Shown here: piece after piece, positions 43,233 through 50,122 of the stretch
Numbering within the stretch: position 1 is the stretch's first letter
Layout: every line of letters starts with the position of its first letter
Origin: an uncultured bacterium
GTDB lineage: Bacteria > Cyanobacteriota > Vampirovibrionia > Gastranaerophilales > Gastranaerophilaceae
Direction: 5' to 3'
Length of the DNA stretch: 50,122 nt
Assembly: GCA_949292175.1 (NCBI GenBank)
Contig: CASEYJ010000015.1
Location: 1 to 50,122, forward strand
Made by a program: the position numbers and the translations under genes
The notes under the pieces: model-generated
The model's input: the letters and a program-made list of their open reading frames with translations, nothing else
Told to the model about the DNA's origin: nothing
Databases searched by the model: none

Positions 43233-44375
43233 ATGAGCAGTGAAAAGAAAAAAATAAAAGTTGCATTCCCGCATATGGGTACAATATATGTAGCATGGTC
43301 AGCAGCACTAAGAAAGGTTGGGGTTGAACCGTTCATTCCACCTTATACAAGTAAGAAAACTTTGTCTTTGGGGACAAAGAATTCTCCTGAAGCTATTTGT
43401 CTTCCTTACAAATTGATCTTAGGAAACTTTATTGAGGCAATCGAGGGTGGTGCAGATTATGTTGCGATGATTGCTTCTCCAGGATGTTGCAGATTGGGCG
43501 AATATGGAGCTTGTATAAACAATGCTCTTAAGGATATGGGATATCATGCAAATTACCTTGAGCTGACTCTTTATGACGGAATTAAAGGTTTATATGACTT
43601 TTTGGTAAAGGTTAGCGGCAAAAAGGATTATGTGCTTTTTACAAAAGCTATCATTTTAGCGATAAGAAAAGTCTTTTTACTGGATGATTTGCAGGCTAAA
43701 TTGTCTTATTGCCGAGCTAGAGAAGTTGTTTATGGTGATTCTGAAAAAGCCTTCAAAAAGGCATTAAAAATTGTCGATGAGGCGATGAATACACGCCAAA
43801 TGAATAAGGCAAAGGAATTAGCTTTTGCAGAAATGGATAAAGTTAAGCTTGATGAAACTCGTGATGTTTTGCATGTCGATATTACAGGTGAAATTTATCT
43901 TGTTTGTGATAGATTTTCAAATCAAGACATCGTTAAAGAACTTGGCAAAATGGGAGTTGAGACAAGAAAGAGTCTTACAGTTAGCGGATTTCTAAAGGAT
44001 GCTATTATTCCTAAGATTTTTAGAAAAGGTGAAACTCACCTTCAAAGAGCTAATCGCTTAGCAAAACCTTATTTAATGAGAGATATTGGTGGCGATGCTT
44101 TGGAATGCGTTTCTGATGTTGCTTATGCTGATGAAAGAGGCATTGATGGTATTATCCACATAAGTCCGTTTACTTGCATGCCGGAGATTATGTCTCAGAA
44201 TATATTTCCTGCTATGAGAGAAAATTGTGATGTACCTATATTGCCTTTGATTATGGACGAACAGACAGGTAAGGCTGGGTATCTTACTAGGTTGGAAGCT
44301 TTTGTTGATTTAATGCGCAGACGTAAACGTAAAAATGCCATGAAAAACAAAAAACAGTTAGATTCTATTAAGTAA
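43233..44375 (+). CDS. 2-hydroxyacyl-CoA dehydratase activase-like protein (HgdB/DUF2229 family)
   Basis: 380 residues. The sequence starts KIKVAFPHMGTIYVAWSAAL and contains SPEAICLPYKLILGNFIEAI, then ASPGCCRLGEYGACINN and HISPFTCMPEIMSQNIF. This cysteine pattern belongs to the CoA-substrate-specific enzyme activase-related family (DUF2229/HgdB-like), whose members hold an iron-sulfur cluster. No activase partner of the BadF/HgdC kind is adjacent. The role is unknown in this context. The gene follows gcvPB by 12 bases with an AAAGAGAAAT ribosome site. Confidence 0.82.
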   Translation: MSSEKKKIKVAFPHMGTIYVAWSAALRKVGVEPFIPPYTSKKTLSLGTKNSPEAICLPYKLILGNFIEAIEGGADYVAMIASPGCCRLGEYGACINNALKDMGYHANYLELTLYDGIKGLYDFLVKVSGKKDYVLFTKAIILAIRKVFLLDDLQAKLSYCRAREVVYGDSEKAFKKALKIVDEAMNTRQMNKAKELAFAEMDKVKLDETRDVLHVDITGEIYLVCDRFSNQDIVKELGKMGVETRKSLTVSGFLKDAIIPKIFRKGETHLQRANRLAKPYLMRDIGGDALECVSDVAYADERGIDGIIHISPFTCMPEIMSQNIFPAMRENCDVPILPLIMDEQTGKAGYLTRLEAFVDLMRRRKRKNAMKNKKQLDSIK

Positions 44376-44417
44376 TTTGTCGGTTTAAAAATTTAGATTT
44401 TAAGGAAAAATGTTATT

Positions 44418-45260
44418 ATGTTTAGACTTTTTAAAGATTCATTTAAGGCTACAAATGAAGGTATAATCTTAGCAACACCTTTGGTTTTGTTTATGTGGTT
44501 GATAGCTTTGTACATATCTTTTTCAAAGGAAGTTGTAGATACAGTGCCTGAGGTGATTTTGTCCGGAGTAACTATCCTTTTTATGACAAGTGCTTTTGGT
44601 TCCGGATGGTTTTACATGGTAAAGAATTGTGTAGAGTTTTCGAAGAAAAATTTTATTCTTGACGAAGACAAGGCCAGTGAATCTTTGAAATTGATACAGG
44701 CTCTTCCTGTTGGTATTGGTAAATATTTTCTTAAATTTGTTGAAGTTTCTATATTCTTTGTTTGCTTAACTCTGTTGATGGCTTATGTGTTCTATACAAT
44801 AAGTATTCCGTTTATTAGAGAGATGAATTTTTCTTTTGCTCAGATGAGTACTGTGCTTAATTCTCCGCAAGAAACTGCAAATTTCTTAAATACATTACCG
44901 CCTGAACAGTTGGTGGCATTATTTAAACTTAATGTTCTTATTATGCTTGTGTCATCTATTTTTTCTTTCCTAGTTATGCTTTGGATCCCAGAGGTTATTT
45001 ACAGAAAGATTGATCCTATATTGGCGTTGTTTACATCGATAAAAAAAATATTTGTAAAATTTTGGAAGTCATTAGGGTTATTTTTATATTTCACTTTTTT
45101 AAATTTTGTGATATCATTTTTAAGTACATTTGTATTTGTACATCCGTTTATATACATGATAATGATGATAATATATTTTTATTTCATTGTTTACATGGTT
45201 GTGTTACTATTTTCATATTATGACAGAGAATTTAATGAATCCGACAAAATTGAAGAGTAA
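44418..45260 (+). CDS. Multi-pass membrane protein, unknown
   Basis: 280 residues with about six hydrophobic helices, no recognisable family. Basic and acidic stretches alternate with helices. The longer middle loop (about 72-98) is charged. Ribosome site AAGGA is somewhat far (12 bases) from the ATG. The 3' end overlaps miaA, and the gene is in the sigma-gcvPB-HgdB-like-miaA cluster, so it may be a cotranscribed accessory gene only. Confidence 0.7.
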   Translation: MFRLFKDSFKATNEGIILATPLVLFMWLIALYISFSKEVVDTVPEVILSGVTILFMTSAFGSGWFYMVKNCVEFSKKNFILDEDKASESLKLIQALPVGIGKYFLKFVEVSIFFVCLTLLMAYVFYTISIPFIREMNFSFAQMSTVLNSPQETANFLNTLPPEQLVALFKLNVLIMLVSSIFSFLVMLWIPEVIYRKIDPILALFTSIKKIFVKFWKSLGLFLYFTFLNFVISFLSTFVFVHPFIYMIMMIIYFYFIVYMVVLLFSYYDREFNESDKIEE

Positions 45261-46131
45261 TAAGCAAGCTAAGCTGATTGCGATTGTGGGGCCTACAGCA
45301 AGTGGGAAGACAGCTTATTCTATTGAGTTAGCGAAAGAACTCGATGGTGAAGTTATTTCTGCGGATTCTCGTTTGGTTTACAAGGGATTTGATGTTACTT
45401 GTGCGAAACCAACATTAGAAGAACGTCAAGGTATTCCACATCATATGATTGATATCGTTTCTCCAGATTGTGATTATTCTGGAGGTGTGTATGCAAAGCA
45501 AGCGAAAAAATGTATATACGACATTTTGGAGCGCGGAAAAACACCTATTATTGTCGGTGGAACTGGGCTTTATATTAGATTATTGTTGGAAAATTATATC
45601 ATGCCTGATGTGCAGCCTGATAGAGCTTTAAGAGAGGAATTGAGAACATTCTCTATTAATGAATTGTACTCGAAACTGCAGGATATGGACATGGAAGGCG
45701 CTCAGTCAATTGACCCAAATGATAAAAATAAGATTATCAGAGCAATTGAGATTATTAAGGGTTCTGGTAAACCTTTGAGTGAAGTGCGTGGGGTTCGTAA
45801 AGACAGCGAGTTTGATGTTCAGTGGATTGGAAGAAATTATCCGAGAGATATTTTGTATAAACGTATTAATGAGCGTGTTGAGAAGATGATTGAGGATGGA
45901 ATGGTTGAAGAAACTCAAAAACTTCTCAAGCAATATGGCAGAATTCCAAATTTGGTTTATACAATTGGATATCAGGAGATAATACTATATTTAGACGGTG
46001 TTTTAACTTTCAATGAGGCTATTGAAAAATTGAAGCAGAATACAAGAAAATATGCGAAAAGACAGTTGACTTGGTTTAGAAAAAATTCTGCTATTCGTTG
46101 GAATTGTTATCCTGATCCTTTGAAAAAATAG
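45235..46131 (+). CDS. miaA: tRNA dimethylallyltransferase
   Basis: Adds the dimethylallyl group to A37 of tRNAs that read codons starting with U. It has 298 residues from ATG 45235 (MNPTKLKSNKQ), or 303 from ATG 45220; the first is preferred because a GAGAA sequence lies upstream. The P-loop is IVGPTASGKTAYS, the DSRLVYKGFDV motif binds tRNA, PIIVGGTGLYIRLLLEN is conserved, and the C-terminal QNTRKYAKRQLTWFRK is typical. The start overlaps the membrane protein gene by 26 bases. It is the last gene of the cluster. Confidence 0.95.
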   Translation: MNPTKLKSNKQAKLIAIVGPTASGKTAYSIELAKELDGEVISADSRLVYKGFDVTCAKPTLEERQGIPHHMIDIVSPDCDYSGGVYAKQAKKCIYDILERGKTPIIVGGTGLYIRLLLENYIMPDVQPDRALREELRTFSINELYSKLQDMDMEGAQSIDPNDKNKIIRAIEIIKGSGKPLSEVRGVRKDSEFDVQWIGRNYPRDILYKRINERVEKMIEDGMVEETQKLLKQYGRIPNLVYTIGYQEIILYLDGVLTFNEAIEKLKQNTRKYAKRQLTWFRKNSAIRWNCYPDPLKK

Positions 46132-46170
46132 TTTATTAAATTCGTTTGATGGTATGTTTTCTCTTTTTTA

Positions 46171-46190
46171 TTTATGATATAATTCATAAA
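46171..46190 (+). promoter_or_regulatory. Promoter with an inverted repeat around the -10 box (AsmA-like gene)
   Basis: TTTATGA-TATAAT-TCATAAA: 7-bp arms flank the TATAAT exactly, and TGA before it makes an extended -10. Such symmetry suggests an operator overlapping the promoter. Confidence 0.55.
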
Positions 46191-46211
46191 TAATGATGAG
46201 GGGTATATTAT

Positions 46212-49200
46212 ATGAATTTTAAAAAGACTGGTATTGTAATTGGTTCAGTTGTAGTAGTTTTATATGTGTTATTTTTAAGTTTACCATTTATGTTGTCTGG
46301 TGTGGTTGATTCATATCGAGATGATATTTCTAAGATTGTAGAAGAGTCTTCTGGTTTTAAACTTGAAATGGATAAGTTGAGGCTTCTAACGACTCCAAAG
46401 TTAACTGCCGGTGTTGGTGTTGGTCATGTGAGTGTAAAATTACCATCTGGAGAGGAATTCTTTACCAGTGATGGAGCTGAATTCAAAGTGTCTCTATTAC
46501 CTTTGCTAATTGGGAGAATAGAAGCTGACGTTATAAAGGCTGATAGTTTGAGTGCTACATTGAAGGTTTGTCCAGATGGAACTCTTTTATTAGAAAAATC
46601 TTTGCCTCAAAAAGAAGATGAAAATGAGACTGAAATTTCTGCTCCTGTTACCTCTCTTCCGTTTGGATTTCGATTGTCAAATCATTTGCCAAATATTAGT
46701 GTGAAAAATTATCGATTAGCTTTGGTTGATATGCGTAACGAAAAAGTCTATGCAATTGACGGTAAGGATTTAAAAGTAAGTGATTTCATTTTAGATAAGA
46801 AAGTTAAGGTTTCTTCAAATGGTAAAGTTAACTTTGATGGAGAAATCCCGTTTAATTACGATTTGAAAGTTTATAACAAGATAATGCCTGATTTAGAGTT
46901 GAATGATATGGTTTTTGCTCAGGATAGTGTTCAAAAAGAGGAAGTTGAGCCGATAGCATTCAATGTCATTGATGTGTTAGAGGGTATTAGAAAAAATCAA
47001 CTGGCTGCGAATTTAAGGGCAGATGTGAAAACTTTCGGGAAAGCTGATGATGCTCATATTACAGGATTGGTTGATTTAGAAAATATTACGCTTGCTGTTA
47101 ACGGTAAAAAACTTCCTGAGGGGCATGTGAAGCTTGATTTTAATGGTAAAAAGCTCGTTAGTGATGTTTTACTTTATACAGCTGATAATGAGTCAACATC
47201 TATTTTAGGTGAATTTAAGGGCGGGAAAGCTAAAAATTTGAGTTTAGCCTTTAAGTCAAATGCCCAAATAAATAATATATTCAATATTATTAAGAGTGTT
47301 GCTTCTTCATTTAATTATAATGATTTACAATCTTTGACGGCCTCTGGTAATATTGATGCTGATTTCTCTGTTAAATCAAACCTAAAAAAAATAATATCCA
47401 ACGGGTATTTTAAGATTCCTTCAGCTGTAATTAAATATCCTTTGTATAATGTTATGATTGACAAGATTAATGCTGATGTTGATTTTTCAAATGATGCGGT
47501 TAATTTTAAAAATGTTGGTTTTACTGTTTTTTCTCAGCCTCTTAAGTTTTATGGCACTATAAAAAATGATGCAAGTACTGACTTACATTTGATTGCTGAC
47601 AAGTTATTGATAAAAGGTCTGGTTGCTGCTTCCGGGCAAGTTGGATTGTTAAAGGATAATGATTTTAAATCCGGTACATTATCTGTGGATGCAAGTTTAA
47701 AGGGTAAATTAAAAGCCCTTGAACCAGTTGTTGATGTCTCTGTTGATAATGTTAATGTTTATAACAAACCTTCTTTGACTTCTGTTTTACTCGAAGGTTC
47801 AAAAATAAAGCTTACTTCAGATGGAAAAGTTTACAAGGGGGATATTGCTGCTCAAGATTTAAAAGTTAATAATCCTCTTGCGGCTTTTAAGTTGCCTAAA
47901 ATTAATATTACATTGGATGAAAAAGATATTAATATTGCTGATACCTACCTGATGTTTGATAATTCAAAAATTGATATTTCAGGGCTTATTTCGGAATATA
48001 CAAGCAAGAAAATGAAGATGAATTTTAAAGCAAAGGGTAATATTCTTGCAAATGATTTAAAACGTTTACTGCCTGTTGATTTACAAAGTATGGTTACAGT
48101 AAAGGGTGCAATGCCTCTTCTTGTAACTGTTAGTGGAAATGATAAGGCGCAGAGTGTTGATTTGAGGTTGTTGGCAACTCCGAATGGTTATTTTCATATA
48201 GCTGATGTTGCAGCTTTAAAAGGTAAGAGTACTTTTATCAGATCTAATATAACTATAAGTAATAATTCTGCTAAATTTAAGGATACAGGACTTTATTCTA
48301 CCTCTCTTACAGCTATGCCTGAGGGTGTTTCTGTGAGTGGTTTGAGTGGTGTTGTCGGCATTACCGGCGAAATTGTAGACTTTACAAACCCAGAATTTAG
48401 TGGGTTTAATATTTCAACTAATAACGTTCAAACCGTTTCTATTCTAGGTTTTGAAAAATCTAGTGCGGATGTTGATGCGGATATTAACTTCTCAGGTAAG
48501 CTTGCAACTCCTTCTATGAAGGGGCGTATAAGTGCTAATAAAGTTTTAATTCCTTCAATGCAGCTTTCTTTAAAAGATGTCATTGCTGATATAAATAATG
48601 CGGGTATTAGTGTTAATTTGCCTTTGATTCAAATCGCAAATTCGACTATGAGTGCGAAAACTTTAATTAGTAATAATTTTACTAACGGTATTGTATTGAA
48701 ATCATTAGATTTTAATGCTGATTTGATTGATGCTGATACTTTATCAAGTGCTCTTGCGGGAGGAAGTACATCATCTTCAACAGTGAATAAGTCTTCAAAT
48801 TCATCTGCTTCAACTTCTCAAAACCTTGGGATTGTAATTCAAAATGGTAAGGCTGTTGTTACAAAATTCAAAACAGGAAAAATTGTTGCAACAAGTTTGA
48901 CTTCTGATTTTGGACTTAAAAATAACGTATTTTATCTAAAAAACCTTAAGGGTGATGCTTTTAATGGTAAAATAGACGGGAATATTAATTGTAATGTTAT
49001 ATCTGGTAGTACTTCTGTTGATATGGCAGGGCAAAATATGAATGCAGTAAGTGCAATTGAGGCTGCTGCCGGAATCCCTAATGCTTTGTCAGGGGTGTTG
49101 GGCTTTGATGCAGATTTGAGGTTGAATGCTTTTGCAACAGATTTCAATGCAATGTTGAAGTCCATAACAGGAAGTGTTTCTTTTGATGTTAAAGACGGTC

Positions 49201-49982
49201 ATTATGCAAATATTGGCCGATTAGACAACTTGCTTCTTGCTCAGAATCTTGCGGCGAATGCTATCTTAAAAGCTGCGCTTGCTCCGATTAGAAATATGCC
49301 TGTTGTTCAAAATGCCTCTAATTTTAAACTTATTAACGGGTCTTTAACGTTGGCTAACGGAATTGCCAATTTGAAGTCTATAAAATCTTCAGGTCCGTCT
49401 ATGGCATACTTTGTAACTGGTCAGTATAATATCATTAACGGTTACACGAATGTAGTAATTTTAGGTCGTTTGGGTGCGGACGTAATTTCTGCTCTTGGAC
49501 CTCTTGGACAGTTATCAGTTTCAAAATTAACATCTTATTTGCCTAAGTTTGGAACTCAGACTGTAAATATCTTAAATTCATTAACTTCAAATCCGAAAAA
49601 TGAAAATATAGCGCAAATTCCTTCATTGTCTGGAAATTCTCAAAATGCAAAGGTTTTTAAGGTTATATTTAACGGTTCTGTTACAAATCCTGCCTCTATC
49701 AGATCATTTAAGTGGCTTTCTGATTGTGATACTTCTGCAATAAGTGGTGGAAGTTTTACGGAACAGTTGAAACAGAGTACAGAAAATTTGAAAAATGCCG
49801 GCAAAAATAACATTCAAGATATGAAAAAAGGCGTTGCAAATGTGAAAGAGAGCGCCAAGAATACTGCTGAAGATATAAAAAATCAGGTTCAAAAAACAAA
49901 GAAAAGTATCCAAGAATTGAAAAACCTTAAAAATATCTTTAAAAAGCCTGCAACTACTGAGTCTTCAGGTGCTTCTGAATAA
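46212..49982 (+). CDS. AsmA-like/TamB-type envelope protein
   Basis: 1256 residues. One N-terminal membrane helix (about 5-25) and a huge region outside the cytoplasm that is beta-rich and repetitive. The start MNFKKTGIVIGSVVVVLYVLF and LTAGVGVGHVSVKLPSGEEFF match the AsmA N-terminal domain. A late segment SVSFDVKDGHYANIGRLDNL is typical of the AsmA C-terminal region. The extreme end is charged and helical (about 1170-1235, repeating NxKxxAKN-like units) and looks like a coiled coil. Bridge-type lipid transfer across the envelope has been proposed for this family in Gram-negative bacteria. The Shine-Dalgarno is GAGGGG, 8-9 bases before the ATG. Confidence 0.87.
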   Translation: MNFKKTGIVIGSVVVVLYVLFLSLPFMLSGVVDSYRDDISKIVEESSGFKLEMDKLRLLTTPKLTAGVGVGHVSVKLPSGEEFFTSDGAEFKVSLLPLLIGRIEADVIKADSLSATLKVCPDGTLLLEKSLPQKEDENETEISAPVTSLPFGFRLSNHLPNISVKNYRLALVDMRNEKVYAIDGKDLKVSDFILDKKVKVSSNGKVNFDGEIPFNYDLKVYNKIMPDLELNDMVFAQDSVQKEEVEPIAFNVIDVLEGIRKNQLAANLRADVKTFGKADDAHITGLVDLENITLAVNGKKLPEGHVKLDFNGKKLVSDVLLYTADNESTSILGEFKGGKAKNLSLAFKSNAQINNIFNIIKSVASSFNYNDLQSLTASGNIDADFSVKSNLKKIISNGYFKIPSAVIKYPLYNVMIDKINADVDFSNDAVNFKNVGFTVFSQPLKFYGTIKNDASTDLHLIADKLLIKGLVAASGQVGLLKDNDFKSGTLSVDASLKGKLKALEPVVDVSVDNVNVYNKPSLTSVLLEGSKIKLTSDGKVYKGDIAAQDLKVNNPLAAFKLPKINITLDEKDINIADTYLMFDNSKIDISGLISEYTSKKMKMNFKAKGNILANDLKRLLPVDLQSMVTVKGAMPLLVTVSGNDKAQSVDLRLLATPNGYFHIADVAALKGKSTFIRSNITISNNSAKFKDTGLYSTSLTAMPEGVSVSGLSGVVGITGEIVDFTNPEFSGFNISTNNVQTVSILGFEKSSADVDADINFSGKLATPSMKGRISANKVLIPSMQLSLKDVIADINNAGISVNLPLIQIANSTMSAKTLISNNFTNGIVLKSLDFNADLIDADTLSSALAGGSTSSSTVNKSSNSSASTSQNLGIVIQNGKAVVTKFKTGKIVATSLTSDFGLKNNVFYLKNLKGDAFNGKIDGNINCNVISGSTSVDMAGQNMNAVSAIEAAAGIPNALSGVLGFDADLRLNAFATDFNAMLKSITGSVSFDVKDGHYANIGRLDNLLLAQNLAANAILKAALAPIRNMPVVQNASNFKLINGSLTLANGIANLKSIKSSGPSMAYFVTGQYNIINGYTNVVILGRLGADVISALGPLGQLSVSKLTSYLPKFGTQTVNILNSLTSNPKNENIAQIPSLSGNSQNAKVFKVIFNGSVTNPASIRSFKWLSDCDTSAISGGSFTEQLKQSTENLKNAGKNNIQDMKKGVANVKESAKNTAEDIKNQVQKTKKSIQELKNLKNIFKKPATTESSGASE

Positions 49983-50087
49983 TATATTGTAACGAAATAT
50001 TAAGTAAAAGTAGTAAAAGATTAAAGAAGATGAGAGATAAAGCCGTACATGAGACTAAGGAAATTAGAACGAGAAAGGGACTAAGTC

Positions 50088-50122
50088 ATGGGTATGGCGG
50101 CATCTCAAGCCAGATTTTTAGG
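50088..50122 (+). CDS. MGMAASQ-family protein, 5' end
   Basis: Only the first 11 complete codons are in the window: MGMAASQARFL plus the first bases of Gly. The AAAGGGA ribosome site lies 7 bases before the ATG. The N-terminal MGMAASQARFLG motif belongs to the family whose C-terminal part is at the left edge of the window. Confidence 0.75.
   Translation, partial: MGMAASQARFL

Noticed and set aside
44151..44159. TTATCCACA as a DnaA box or origin element
   Set aside because: A single match inside the HgdB-like coding sequence; no cluster or AT-rich region around it.

Overview
The window is AT-rich, densely coded DNA with almost every gap under 200 bases. It most resembles a Gram-negative gut member of the Melainabacteria/Vampirovibrionia line (Candidatus Gastranaerophilales). 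This placement is an inference. It rests on a lineage-typical surface/axial-like protein family whose N-terminus reads MGMAASQARFLG, with one member cut by each edge of the window, and on the mix of an AsmA-like envelope protein, a short RNase HIII-type enzyme, FolE2, a DUF4127 protein and several sigma-70 family factors. No rRNA, CRISPR array, insertion sequence, prophage or integrase was seen. One tRNA (Lys, anticodon CTT) is present.

Layout. 1-1.15 kb: 3' end of a coiled-coil protein of the MGMAASQ family and two terminators. 1.15-3.1 kb (minus): gatC-pyrG. 3.2-5.1 kb (plus): an alternative sigma factor and a prepilin peptidase. 5.2-10.8 kb: a small protein, dnaA-ruvA, and two SulP anion transporters. 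10.9-15.2 kb: a small protein, a ribbon-helix-helix regulator, a membrane-anchored Hsp20-like protein, aspS and a DUF3137-like membrane protein. 15.3-17.7 kb: a 791-residue protein with a lethal-factor-like zinc protease end. 17.7-24.8 kb: a UmuC-type polymerase, PBP1A plus RNase HIII, a YkgJ cysteine-cluster protein, a UbiE-like methyltransferase, DUF4127 and MntP. 24.8-29.3 kb: lemA, an exported protein, a YD-module membrane protein, tRNA-Lys, a variant mnmA and an HPP-like membrane protein. 29.4-34.4 kb (minus): a U32 peptidase, a YqeG phosphatase and a 1086-residue EF-hand/LysM/SLT-like/CHAP-like hydrolase. 34.5-41 kb: a 44-residue membrane miniprotein, exported proteins, an RpoD-like sigma factor, a thioredoxin, folE2, a barrel-like protein, an ArsB/NhaD transporter, a receiver protein and a tandem universal stress protein. 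41.1-46.1 kb (plus): an operon of sigma factor, gcvPB, an HgdB/DUF2229-like protein, a membrane protein and miaA. 46.2-50 kb: a giant AsmA-like protein, then the start of another MGMAASQ gene.

Two themes cut across the genes. First, at least ten genes have no Shine-Dalgarno sequence and instead carry a promoter -10 box only 6-8 bases before the ATG, which predicts leaderless mRNAs; this also corrects several start codons. Second, three genes whose proteins lack a signal peptide (15315, 32624 minus and 38370 minus) have their Shine-Dalgarno sequence buried in a hairpin just before the start codon. In two of these the hairpin is at the same time the terminator of the preceding gene. Those two genes share a related EF-hand-bearing N-terminus and YD-like modules, and end in a zinc protease or a cell-wall hydrolase. 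They form the best candidate here for an undescribed lineage-specific effector or predation-type system.
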